DNA of 64,000 bases from Rhizobacter sp964253025 (GTDB taxonomy: Bacteria > Pseudomonadota > Gammaproteobacteria > Burkholderiales > Burkholderiaceae_C), in the NCBI RefSeq assembly GCF_964253025.1, contig NZ_CAXUQC020000001.1, positions 2,232,001 through 2,296,000 on the forward strand, in the 5' to 3' direction. Positions 25,796-33,919 of this stretch are shown piece by piece; position 1 is the stretch's first letter; every line of letters begins with the position of its first letter. The position numbers were made by a program, and so were the translations under genes. Under the pieces are notes generated by a model. The model did not search any database, was not told the DNA's origin, and worked only from the letters and a program-made list of their open reading frames with translations.

Positions 25796-27553
25796 TCATC
25801 CGGCCCGTCGGGCCAGGGCGGCATCGCGGATGGCGGTCAGCGTGCTGCGGCTGGTGCTGACGTCGGCGTCCAGTCGCAGGTGCAGCAGGCTGGGCCGTCC
25901 GCTGGCCAGCGCCGCTTCGAAGGCCGGGGCGAAGGCGGCCGTGGTCGAGACGCTCTCGGCGCGCCAACCGTAGGCCCGGGCCAGCGCGGCGAAGTCAGGG
26001 TTGAACAAGACGCTGCCGCTCACGCGCCCGGGGTACTCGCGCTCCTGGTGCATCCGGATGGTGCCGTAGGTGCCGTTGTCGACCACGATGCTGACGAGCC
26101 GGCCCGCGCCGTAGCCGGTCGCGGTGGCCATCTCCTGCCCGGTCATCAGGAAGTCGCCGTCCCCGGCGATGTTGACCACGGTGCGCTCCGGATACAGCAA
26201 GGCCGCGCCCACCGCGGCCGCCAGGCCATAGCCCATGGCACCCGAGGTGGGAGCCAGCTGGGTGCGTCCGTGATGTTGCAGGCCGTGATAGCGGCAGAAG
26301 CGATGCAGCCAGCCGGCATAGTTGCCAGCGCCGTTGGTGTAGACGGTGTCGGCCGGCGAGAGCCGCTGAACGGTCTTGATCACCTCGGCCATGTCGAGCG
26401 GCTCGACAGGCTCGGCCACGTGGTTGGCTTCGTAGTCGGCGTGCGCCGCCGCGGTCCAGGCGGACCAGGGCACGGCGACGGGAGCCGCAAGCGTCTCCAG
26501 AGCCTTCGCGGCGTTCTGCATGGACGCGCACAGCAGAAGGTCGGCTGCATACACCCGCCCGAGTTCCTCGGGGCCGGCATGCAGGTGGACCAGCCGCTGC
26601 GCCGGCCGTGGCGCCTTGAGCAAGGCATAGCCACCGGTGGTCATCTCGCCCAGGCGGGGACCGACGGCGATCACCAGGTCGGCTTCGGCGATGCGGCGTG
26701 CCAGGCGCGGGTTGATGCCGATGCCCACGTCGCCGGCGTAGTTGCGATGGCGGTTGTCGAAGGTGTCCTGGAAGCGGAAGGCGCAGCCGACCGGCAGGTC
26801 CCAGTTCTCGGCGAAGCGCTGCAGCGCGTCGCACGCCGCCGCATCCCAGCCGCTGCCCCCGGCGATCACGAACGGCCGCTCGGCGGCCATCAACATGGCC
26901 CGCAGGTCACGCAGCACGCCGGGTGCAGGCCAGCTGGTGGCGGCCACCGCGCGCGGCAACACCGGCACGGGGGTCATGCGTGTGAGCATGTCCTCAGGCA
27001 GCACCAGCACCACGGGCCCCGGCCGCCCCTGCATGGCCGTGTGAAAGGCCCGCGAGATGTACTCGGGCAACCGGTCGGCATCGTGCACCTCGCCCACCCA
27101 CTTGGCGAAGCCGAGCGTTCCCGGGCCGAACACCTGCCGGTAGTCGAGCTCCTGGAAGGCCTCGCGGTCGCGCTGGTCGCTTGCCACCTGGCCGATGAAC
27201 AACACCAGGGGCGTGCTGTCCTGGAAGGCGGTGTGCAGGCCGATGCTCGCATTGGTGGCCCCCGGGCCCCGCGTCACGAAGCACACCCCGGGCCGCCCCG
27301 TGAGCTTGCCCTGGGCCTCGGCCATGAAGGCCGCCCCGCCCTCCTGTCGGCACCCGATGAAGCGGATGCGGTCGCGGTGCTCGTGGAAGCCGTCGAGCAC
27401 GGCCAGGAAGCTCTCGCCGGGCACGCCGAAGACGGTGTCCACGCCCTGCGCGATGAGGGCTTCGACGAGCAGGTGGCCGGCCAGCCGGGGCGCAGGTGCG
27501 CCGCCGGATGGGGCGCTGGGGGTCAGCGATGGGTCGGGGGCGCCGGCGGTCAT
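25796..27553 (-). CDS. Thiamine-diphosphate-dependent enzyme, acetolactate-synthase-like
   Basis: A 585-aa member of the pyruvate-oxidase/acetolactate-synthase superfamily. It has the N-terminal PYR domain with the catalytic Glu in CRQEGGAAFMAEA and the loop VTRGPGATNA, a central domain (about 205-345), and a C-terminal PP domain with the ThDP-Mg motif GDGDFLMTGQE...VVDN. The substrate is not obvious: it lacks a linked small regulatory subunit, so it is probably not the biosynthetic IlvB. Benzaldehyde-lyase, carboligase or 2-oxoacid decarboxylase activities are possible. Its ATG overlaps the stop of an MFS exporter (ATGA), and an AraC regulator is divergent from that pair. Confidence 0.85.
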   Translation of the reverse strand: MTAGAPDPSLTPSAPSGGAPAPRLAGHLLVEALIAQGVDTVFGVPGESFLAVLDGFHEHRDRIRFIGCRQEGGAAFMAEAQGKLTGRPGVCFVTRGPGATNASIGLHTAFQDSTPLVLFIGQVASDQRDREAFQELDYRQVFGPGTLGFAKWVGEVHDADRLPEYISRAFHTAMQGRPGPVVLVLPEDMLTRMTPVPVLPRAVAATSWPAPGVLRDLRAMLMAAERPFVIAGGSGWDAAACDALQRFAENWDLPVGCAFRFQDTFDNRHRNYAGDVGIGINPRLARRIAEADLVIAVGPRLGEMTTGGYALLKAPRPAQRLVHLHAGPEELGRVYAADLLLCASMQNAAKALETLAAPVAVPWSAWTAAAHADYEANHVAEPVEPLDMAEVIKTVQRLSPADTVYTNGAGNYAGWLHRFCRYHGLQHHGRTQLAPTSGAMGYGLAAAVGAALLYPERTVVNIAGDGDFLMTGQEMATATGYGAGRLVSIVVDNGTYGTIRMHQEREYPGRVSGSVLFNPDFAALARAYGWRAESVSTTAAFAPAFEAALASGRPSLLHLRLDADVSTSRSTLTAIRDAALARRAG

Positions 27554-28803
27554 GCCGCCACTTTAAGCGCGCCGCGGCGCTGCGCGACACCCACGCCGAC
27601 CAGCGAGGCCGCCAGCACGCCCATGGCCAGTGTCAGCGCCGAGCCGTAGAACACGCCTTCGGGCATGCCGCGGTCCAGCAAGGCGCCGAAGATCGGCGAG
27701 GCCATGGCGAAGCCCAGGTCCAGACCGGAGTAGACCGTGCCGTAGACGCGGCCCGTCGCCCCGGGCGGCGCGGCCTGCTTGATGAGCATGTCGCGCGACG
27801 GGCCGGCGAGGCCCGTGCCGAAACCCGCGATGGCCGCCACCGACGCGGCCACGATGCCCGGCAGCACGCCCGAGGCGACGAAGCACAGCAGCGCGGCCGA
27901 GGCCAGCAGGCAGATGCCGATGATCTTCTCCAGGCGCTCCGCCCGGTTGGCCATGAAACCACCCACCACCATGCCGGCCGCGCCGAAGAGCATGTAGCCG
28001 GTGACCACGAAGGCGGTGGCCTCGATGGGCAGGCCGTACATGTCCTTGAGCGCGGGGCTGGCGAAGCTCTGGATCGCGCTCAGGGCGCAGGTCGAGAAGA
28101 AGAAGAACGAGAAGCACAGCCACACCGACGGCAGCTGCAGGAAGGCCATCGGGTGTTCCTTCGCCACGGCTGGCCCGGAACGCACCGCCGACTCATGGGC
28201 CCAGGCACCGGCGCGGTCGTCCAGCGCATCGCGGTTCCACCACATGATGCCGATCACGAGCACGGCGTAGGCCGCCATGCTGCCGGCGGCGATGCGCCAG
28301 GAACCGGTCGCCGCGGTCAAACCGGTGAGGAACACCGGCGCGAACGCCCAGCCCAGGTTGCCGCTGATGCCGTGTGCCGAGAAGGCGTGGCCGAGCCGGG
28401 CCTGGGACACCCGCTTGTTCAGGATGGTGAAGTCGACCGGGTGGAACGGCGCATTGCCGAGGCCGGCCAGCGCCGCTCCCAGCACCAGACCCGGGTAGCC
28501 GGCCGCCGTGGCCGTCGCCACCGCGCCGAGCGCAAAGCAGCCCAGGGCCAGGAACAGGATGGGCCGTGCACCGACGCGGTCGACGAGGAAGCCCGACAGC
28601 GCCTGGCCGATGCCCGAGATCACGAAGAAGGTGGTCACCAGCAGGCCGAGCTCGGCATAGCTCACCCCGAAGTCCCGGATGAAGAGCGGGAACAGGGGCG
28701 GCAGCATCAGGTGAAAGAAGTGCGAGGACGCATGCGCCAGGCCGATGAGGCCGATGGTGCGGGCATCCTGGCGCCAGGGAACGACAGCAGCGGGAGAGGA
28801 CAT
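27550..28803 (-). CDS. MFS transporter, fosmidomycin-resistance (Fsr)-like
   Basis: A 417-aa inner-membrane protein with 12 predicted hydrophobic helices (first about 16-36, LIGLAHASSHFFHLMLPPLF). The motif FLVDRVGARP after helix 2 is the MFS loop, and GLGNAPFHPVDFTILN resembles the Fsr-type drug exporters. ATG 28803 is chosen over the longer frame because homologues begin close to the first helix. Its stop overlaps the start of the ThDP enzyme, so the two are co-translated. A divergent AraC-type regulator 104 bp away is the likely controller. The exported compound is unknown. Confidence 0.88.
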   Translation of the reverse strand: MSSPAAVVPWRQDARTIGLIGLAHASSHFFHLMLPPLFPLFIRDFGVSYAELGLLVTTFFVISGIGQALSGFLVDRVGARPILFLALGCFALGAVATATAAGYPGLVLGAALAGLGNAPFHPVDFTILNKRVSQARLGHAFSAHGISGNLGWAFAPVFLTGLTAATGSWRIAAGSMAAYAVLVIGIMWWNRDALDDRAGAWAHESAVRSGPAVAKEHPMAFLQLPSVWLCFSFFFFSTCALSAIQSFASPALKDMYGLPIEATAFVVTGYMLFGAAGMVVGGFMANRAERLEKIIGICLLASAALLCFVASGVLPGIVAASVAAIAGFGTGLAGPSRDMLIKQAAPPGATGRVYGTVYSGLDLGFAMASPIFGALLDRGMPEGVFYGSALTLAMGVLAASLVGVGVAQRRGALKVAA

Positions 28804-28874
28804 CGGGAGCGGTGCCCCAAGGGGCTCGAGAGGGAATGCGCAGACTCTAGGCGCCGGACGGCGGGCGGGGTTAC

Positions 28875-28895
28875 GATAACTTGTCAACTTCTATC
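28875..28895. promoter_or_regulatory. AACTT direct repeat in the divergent MFS/AraC promoter region
   Basis: GATAACTTGTCAACTTCTATC contains AACTT twice, separated by GTC, and is framed by GATA and TATC. AraC-type regulators commonly bind direct repeats, and this lies in the gap between the MFS gene and the regulator. Confidence 0.3.
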
Positions 28896-28907
28896 GAGAT
28901 TCAGCCA

Positions 28908-29759
28908 ATGGCCCGCCCTGCCGCCGTCACCCGACCCTCGCCCGACCGCCGACGGGCCAGCGTCCCGCCGGTCGACCCGGTGCGCTACGCCCCCACGGCG
29001 GAGCGGCCGGTGCGCGCGAAGGCCCGCAAGCTGCGCGCCGACACCGGCATCGATCCGCACAGCCACCCCTGGGGCCAGCTGGCCTTCTCGGTCACCGGTG
29101 TCGTGCGCATGACCGCCGGCCGGGGCACCTACATCGTTCCGCCGTCGCGCGCGGTGTGGATCCCGCCCGGCGTCGAACACGTGGTGAGCGTCGTCGAGGA
29201 CGCGGAACTGCGCACGCTGTACCTGTACCAGGACGAGCACCACTGCGGCCCCGACGCGTGCGACGGCGCGGACTCGCCTTGGCGCGAATGCCGAGTCCTC
29301 GAGGTGTCCAACCTGATGCGGGAGCTGGTGATGCAGCTGACGGTGGAGCCCGGACCCGGCCGGGCGACCGACCGCGAGCACCACCTGAGCGCCCTCATCC
29401 TCGACGAACTCCGCCACGCCCAGCCCGTTCCCCTGGGCGTTGACCTGCCGCAGGACAAGCGCCTGCTCGCCCTCTGCGAAGCCGTCATCGAGGACCCCGT
29501 GCGCTGGCACACGCTGGAGGACGGCGCCCGCAGCACCGGCGCCAGCCCGCGCACGCTGGCCCGCCTCTTCCGCAGCGAACTCGGCACCACCTTCCTGCAG
29601 TGGCGCCAGCAGGTGCTGCTCGCCAAGGCACTGACCCTGGCCGCCCGCAAGGTGCCGATGGCCGTCATCTCCGCCGAACTCGGCTACGCGAGCCCGAGCG
29701 CCTTCACGGCGATGGTGCGGCGGTCGGTCGGGGCGCCGCCGAGCCGGTTCTTCACCTGA
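28908..29759 (+). CDS. AraC-family transcription regulator
   Basis: A 283-aa regulator. The N-terminal part (about 40-130) is a cupin sensor domain with HSHPWGQL, the fold core YIVPPSRAVWIPPGVEH and a further VEDAELR. The C-terminal part (about 180-283) carries two helix-turn-helices, TGASPRTLARLFRSEL and ISAELGYASPSAFTAMVRR. ATG 28908 is used because the in-frame TTG at 28881 lies in the probable operator. It is divergent from the MFS/ThDP operon, which it most likely controls. The gene pair recalls NimR/NimT-type exporter control, but the inducer is unknown. Confidence 0.9.
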   Translation: MARPAAVTRPSPDRRRASVPPVDPVRYAPTAERPVRAKARKLRADTGIDPHSHPWGQLAFSVTGVVRMTAGRGTYIVPPSRAVWIPPGVEHVVSVVEDAELRTLYLYQDEHHCGPDACDGADSPWRECRVLEVSNLMRELVMQLTVEPGPGRATDREHHLSALILDELRHAQPVPLGVDLPQDKRLLALCEAVIEDPVRWHTLEDGARSTGASPRTLARLFRSELGTTFLQWRQQVLLAKALTLAARKVPMAVISAELGYASPSAFTAMVRRSVGAPPSRFFT

Positions 29760-29908
29760 ACGGGTCATGCCCGGCGACCGGTGGCCGTCCGGGCGTTTTT
29801 GACGTCCGTCAACGATTGGTCACAATCGCGCCGCCCCGCCCGAGCCCGGCGCGGCCTAGACTTCCGTGACATAGTGCACACGCACACGGCATCCGGAAGG
29901 AGACGACC

Positions 29909-31135
29909 ATGCTTTCATCGCTCTTCGGCGAACTGCGCTCGCTGCGAACCATCCGCTCCGATGGCCACGGTCCGGACGACAGCGGGTTCGCCGCCACCGC
30001 CCTGATGGAAAGCACGGCCACCGAGGTCAACGACCACGGGCAGATGGTCGACAGCCACCAGAGCGACCTGGTCGTCACGGGCTCGGCCGCCCAGGCCATC
30101 CGCGACCACTTCGCCACCACGCGCGCCGACCTCGATAGCGCCAAGCGCCAGATCACCCTGCTCGACCCGACCGGCGTCTGGGCCAACGCGGTGATCAAGG
30201 CGCTGTCGGACGCCACGGGCCGCCCGGTGGAAAAGCTCCACCTGCGCGAACAAGGCACCTTGCGCACGCTGGCCGTCATCGAACGCACCACGCTCGCGCG
30301 CCGCAACGAAGACACCGTGCGCATCTACCACGCCGACGTTCGCGCTCCGGGCGACGACAACGCCGCCGTGCCGCTCGCCCTGATGGAGCGCAGCCACATG
30401 ACGGCGGTGATCGTCGGCGCCATGTCACCCCATGCCATCGACGACATGCTCGCCGGACTGCAACGCGCGGTCGCGCACCCCAACTGGCGCTGCCCCACCC
30501 TGCTCTTCATGCTGCCGCCGAACGCCGTCTGGATCGCCAACAAGATCGCGATGCAGGAGTGGCCCGGCGCCCTGCGCGTGCAGATCCTGAACGAGGCGCT
30601 GACCAGCGCCTCGGCGGTCTGGAATTCGCTCCTCAGCATCTGGAACCATGTGAAGGGCGTTCCGACCTGGCAGCCGCGCCAGGCGCCCAACGCACATGGT
30701 CTCGAAGGCTTCCCCATCAAGGTGGCCGACTTCGCCCGCATGCCCGAGCCCCGCCCCCGCTCACCGCTCGATCCGAAGGCGACGGCGCGCGCGCTGTCCA
30801 TCCTGTCCGGCGTGGAAGGCCTGCTGGGCTGCGCCCTCGTCGATGCCGACACCGGCTTCGCGCTGGCCCGACACGGCCGCGTCGGGCCGCCGGAGCAACT
30901 GGACCGGGCCGCTGCGGCCAGCGCCCGCCTGCTGCACGCCCACCGCCAGGCCGCGGCCGACCTGGCCCTGGCCGACCACGTCGACGAGGTCATGAGCAGC
31001 GCTGGCGACCGCCACCACCTGCTGCGCAGCGTTGCCCACCACCCGGGCCTCTTCCTGTTCGCGGTGCTCGACCGCCAGCACACCAACCTGGCCCTGGCGC
31101 GCTACAAGCTCATGGAAGCGGAGCAAGGTCTCTGA
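29909..31135 (+). CDS. Unknown protein with C-terminal Roadblock/LC7-like domain (paralogue A)
   Basis: A 408-aa soluble protein with GGAAGGAG before ATG 29909. Residues 1-80 are variable, about 80-245 form an alpha/beta domain I do not recognise (LDPTGVWANAVIKALS, VRIYHADV, HMTAVIVG, LLFMLPPNAVW). About 287-404 match the Roadblock/LC7 pattern: GVEGLLGCALVDADTGFAL, then helices, then LLRSVAHHPGLFLFAVLDR and NLALARYKLMEAE. Roadblock proteins in bacteria usually act as partners of small Ras-like GTPases. No such GTPase gene is in the window. The same two-domain plan is found at 35801-37057. A role in polarity, motility or signalling is possible but unproven. Confidence 0.75.
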   Translation: MLSSLFGELRSLRTIRSDGHGPDDSGFAATALMESTATEVNDHGQMVDSHQSDLVVTGSAAQAIRDHFATTRADLDSAKRQITLLDPTGVWANAVIKALSDATGRPVEKLHLREQGTLRTLAVIERTTLARRNEDTVRIYHADVRAPGDDNAAVPLALMERSHMTAVIVGAMSPHAIDDMLAGLQRAVAHPNWRCPTLLFMLPPNAVWIANKIAMQEWPGALRVQILNEALTSASAVWNSLLSIWNHVKGVPTWQPRQAPNAHGLEGFPIKVADFARMPEPRPRSPLDPKATARALSILSGVEGLLGCALVDADTGFALARHGRVGPPEQLDRAAAASARLLHAHRQAAADLALADHVDEVMSSAGDRHHLLRSVAHHPGLFLFAVLDRQHTNLALARYKLMEAEQGL

Positions 31136-31351
31136 GCTGGGTTCGGGCCAGGAAGGCCGAGGTGCCTCCGCGGGCCGGCCCCATGAGGTGCCGCCTGCTG
31201 CCCCGGCCCGGAGCGGTGACAACGAAGAGGCGCCGGCCGGGTCGCCCATGGCCGAGTGGCTTCCTCGTCGGGAAACTTGCGGCGGCACGGTGGTCGCCCC
31301 GCCGGCACCCTGCCCTGCGATGACGGGCCCCCTGGGCTACCATTGAAGACT

Positions 31352-31366
31352 GGGCACGCCGTGCCC
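31352..31366. promoter_or_regulatory. Perfect palindrome in the nadA leader
   Basis: GGGCACG-C-CGTGCCC is a perfect 7-bp inverted repeat, 18 nt before the nadA ATG. It lies just after a weak candidate -10 (TACCAT, 31338-31343), so it would sit at the transcript start as an operator or a 5' hairpin. Confidence 0.4.
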
Positions 31367-31384
31367 ATCTGTCTGCGCAGTGCC

Positions 31385-32491
31385 ATGACCCAAGTCCTCT
31401 TCGACTACACCAAACAGGATTCCCGCGGCGAGAGCTGCACGGCCCACGCGTGGGCCAAGGTTCCGGAGCCGCTGAGCCCGCCGCAGCGGGACGCCCTGAA
31501 GGCGCGCGCCCGCGAACTGCTGAAGGCGCGTGATGCCGTCCTCGTCGCCCACTACTATGTGGACGGCGACCTGCAGGACCTGGCGCTCGAAACCGGCGGC
31601 TGCGTGTCCGACTCTCTCGAGATGGCCCGCTTCGGCCGCGATCACGCCGCCCGAACCCTGGTGGTGGCTGGCGTGCGCTTCATGGGCGAGAGCGCCAAGA
31701 TCCTGAGCCCCGAGAAGCGCGTCCTCATGCCCGACCTGGACGCCACCTGCTCGCTCGACCTCGGCTGCCCGCCCGAGGATTTCGCCCGCTTCTGCGACGC
31801 CCATCCCGACCGCAAGGTGGTGGTCTACGCCAACACCAGCGCGGCCGTGAAGGCCCGGGCCGACTGGATGGTCACCAGTTCCTGTGCGCTCGCCATCGTG
31901 CAGCACCTGAAGGACCAGGGCGAGAAGATCCTCTGGGCACCCGACCGCCACCTGGGCCGCTACATCCAGGAGCAGACCGGGGCCGACATGCTGATGTGGA
32001 ACGGCGCCTGCATCGTGCACGACGAGTTCCGCGGCGTCGAACTCGACTTGCTGCGCGCGCAGCACCCGGAAGCCAAGGTGCTGGTGCACCCCGAGTCGCC
32101 GCAAAGCGTGGTGGCCCAGGCCGACGTGGTCGGCTCCACCTCCCAGTTGCTCAACGCCGTGCTGCAGATGGACGCGCCCGCCTTCATCGTGGCGACGGAC
32201 AACGGCATCCTGCACCGCATGCGGCAGCTCGCGCCCACCAAGACCTTGATCGAGGCCCCGACGGCCGGCGCCAGCGCCACCTGCAAGAGCTGCGCACACT
32301 GTCCGTGGATGGCCATGAATGCCCTGCAAGGCGTGGTCGACTGCCTGGAGCGCGGCACGGGCGAGATCACCGTCGACGAACCCGTTCGCTCGCAGGCCCT
32401 CGGCTGCATCGACCGCATGCTCGACTTCGTGCGCCAGAACCCCTCGGCGATCCAGAAACCCGGCTTCGTCAAGAACATCGGCGCCGCCTGA
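31385..32491 (+). CDS. nadA: Quinolinate synthase A
   Basis: Condenses iminoaspartate (from NadB) with dihydroxyacetone phosphate to give quinolinate in NAD synthesis. The 368-aa protein has the three conserved cysteine sites for the 4Fe-4S cluster: DATCSLDLGC, VTSSCA and CKSCAHCPWM. Also typical are VAHYYVDGDLQDLA, FMGESAKIL and VHPESP. nadC follows 20 nt later on the same strand, while nadB lies downstream on the opposite strand. Confidence 0.97.
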   Translation: MTQVLFDYTKQDSRGESCTAHAWAKVPEPLSPPQRDALKARARELLKARDAVLVAHYYVDGDLQDLALETGGCVSDSLEMARFGRDHAARTLVVAGVRFMGESAKILSPEKRVLMPDLDATCSLDLGCPPEDFARFCDAHPDRKVVVYANTSAAVKARADWMVTSSCALAIVQHLKDQGEKILWAPDRHLGRYIQEQTGADMLMWNGACIVHDEFRGVELDLLRAQHPEAKVLVHPESPQSVVAQADVVGSTSQLLNAVLQMDAPAFIVATDNGILHRMRQLAPTKTLIEAPTAGASATCKSCAHCPWMAMNALQGVVDCLERGTGEITVDEPVRSQALGCIDRMLDFVRQNPSAIQKPGFVKNIGAA

Positions 32492-32511
32492 CCCTTTTGC
32501 TCCCACGCCTC

Positions 32512-33378
32512 ATGTTCGACTACAACGAAAACCTGGAACAGGCGCGCACGCGCAACATCCGCGACGCCCTGCTCGAAGACGTGGGCCGGCAGGACTGGAC
32601 CGCGCAGCTCGTGCCGGCGGAGCAGCGGGTGCGAGCCCGCGTGCTGGTGCGCGAGGAGGCGGTGCTGTGTGGCCGCGACTGGTTCGAGGGCTGCTTCGCG
32701 GCGGTCGACCCGGGCGCGCGCATCGACTGGCATGCAGACGAAGGCGCCCTGATGGCGCCCGACACCCTCGTGTGCCACATCGAAGCCAATGGCCGCGCGC
32801 TGCTCACCGCCGAACGCCCGGCCCTCAACTTCCTGCAGCTGCTCTCGGGCACGGCCACGCTCACACGCCGTCACGTCGACGCCATGGGCTCGGCCTCCAC
32901 CAACCCGCGCGGTTGCGCGGTGCTCGACACCCGCAAGACGCTGCCTGGCCTGCGCCAGGCGCAGAAGTACGCGGTGCGGGTGGGTGGCGGCAAGAACCAG
33001 CGCATGGCGCTCTGGGACGGCATTCTCATCAAGGAGAACCACATCGCTGCCGCCGGCGGCGTGGCGCAAGCGGTGCAGCGAGCTCAGGCACTCCAGTCCG
33101 GCGTGGACATCCAGGTCGAGGTGGAGACGCTCGAACAGCTGCGCGAGGCGCTGGACGCCGGCGCGCGCAGCATCCTGCTCGACAACTTCACCCGCCCCAT
33201 GATGAGCGAGGCCGTGGCCGTGACGGCCGGGCGCGCCCTGCTCGAGGTGTCGGGCAATGTGAAGCTCGACGAGATCGCCGCCATCGCGGCGACCGGCGTC
33301 GACCGCATCTCGATCGGCCGCCTGACGAAGGACGTGCGCGCGACCGACTATTCCATGCGGGTGCTCGAGCGGCTCTGA
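32512..33378 (+). CDS. nadC: Nicotinate-nucleotide pyrophosphorylase (carboxylating)
   Basis: Quinolinate phosphoribosyltransferase: makes nicotinate mononucleotide from quinolinate and PRPP. The 288-aa protein shows the substrate-binding sites ALNFLQLLSGTAT, VLDTRKTLPGLR, KYAVRVGGGKNQR, KENHIAAAGG, and the phosphate-site end VEVETLEQL ... ILLDNF ... SGNVKLDEI. The start at 32512 follows the nadA stop by 20 nt. It is co-transcribed with nadA. Confidence 0.97.
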   Translation: MFDYNENLEQARTRNIRDALLEDVGRQDWTAQLVPAEQRVRARVLVREEAVLCGRDWFEGCFAAVDPGARIDWHADEGALMAPDTLVCHIEANGRALLTAERPALNFLQLLSGTATLTRRHVDAMGSASTNPRGCAVLDTRKTLPGLRQAQKYAVRVGGGKNQRMALWDGILIKENHIAAAGGVAQAVQRAQALQSGVDIQVEVETLEQLREALDAGARSILLDNFTRPMMSEAVAVTAGRALLEVSGNVKLDEIAAIAATGVDRISIGRLTKDVRATDYSMRVLERL

Positions 33379-33516
33379 ACCCGCCCACCGCGCCGGCGGC
33401 CGCACGCGTGTCCGGCGCGGCCGTGGCAGCCGTCACGCTATCGGCTCCCACGAAAGCGCGGGCCGGCCTACAGTGGATGCTTGAGCGCCCCATCCCGGGG
33501 CCGCGAGGCGTGACCC

Positions 33517-33804
33517 ATGACTGCCGACTTCGAGTCCATCCACAACTACCATGAGCGTGCCGTCTTCGATGCGGTGCTGGCGGCGCTGCCGGACCACCCG
33601 CACCTGCAAGGCAGTGAACTGCTGGCCGACATCGCCTGCGTCGCCCTGAACCGGCTGCCCCCGCGCTACATCCGTCACGCGGTCGACTTCTCGTTCTACC
33701 TCAGCGAGAAGGAGCGCAACGAGATCGAGAAGGCCATCAGCGAATCGGTGGCCTTCGCCTTCCAGTTCGTCCAGGCCCGGGCGGCCATGCGCGCACGCTC
33801 GTGA
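33517..33804 (+). CDS. ComFB-like protein, 95 aa
   Basis: The short protein carries the late-competence ComFB pattern: an N-terminal HNYHERAVFDAVLAAL helix, LADIACVALNRLPPRYIRH in the middle, and SEKERNEIEKAISESVAFAF at the end. GAGG precedes ATG 33517. In Bacillus ComFB is part of the competence operon without assigned activity. Related cyanobacterial proteins are reported to bind cyclic dinucleotides. Here it is outside any competence operon, between nadC (138 bp upstream) and converging nadB. A signalling adaptor role is possible but not shown. Confidence 0.75.
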   Translation: MTADFESIHNYHERAVFDAVLAALPDHPHLQGSELLADIACVALNRLPPRYIRHAVDFSFYLSEKERNEIEKAISESVAFAFQFVQARAAMRARS

Positions 33805-33919
33805 TGCAAGCCCGGCGGGGCCACAGGCTCGGCCGGCAACGGCGCGAAGCGGCACGGCGCCGCTGAGCGGTCAGCGTTGCCGCGCTGCGGCCGGCAGCGC
33901 AGGGGCCTGAGCGCCTCTC

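Noticed and set aside
31136..31384. NAD-sensing riboswitch (nadA motif) before nadA
   Set aside because: I cannot find its conserved core; only a short palindrome is present.
33805..33919. GC-rich inverted repeats between comFB-like gene and nadB
   Set aside because: Short and imperfect, no T-tract; ordinary for a G+C-rich convergent gap.
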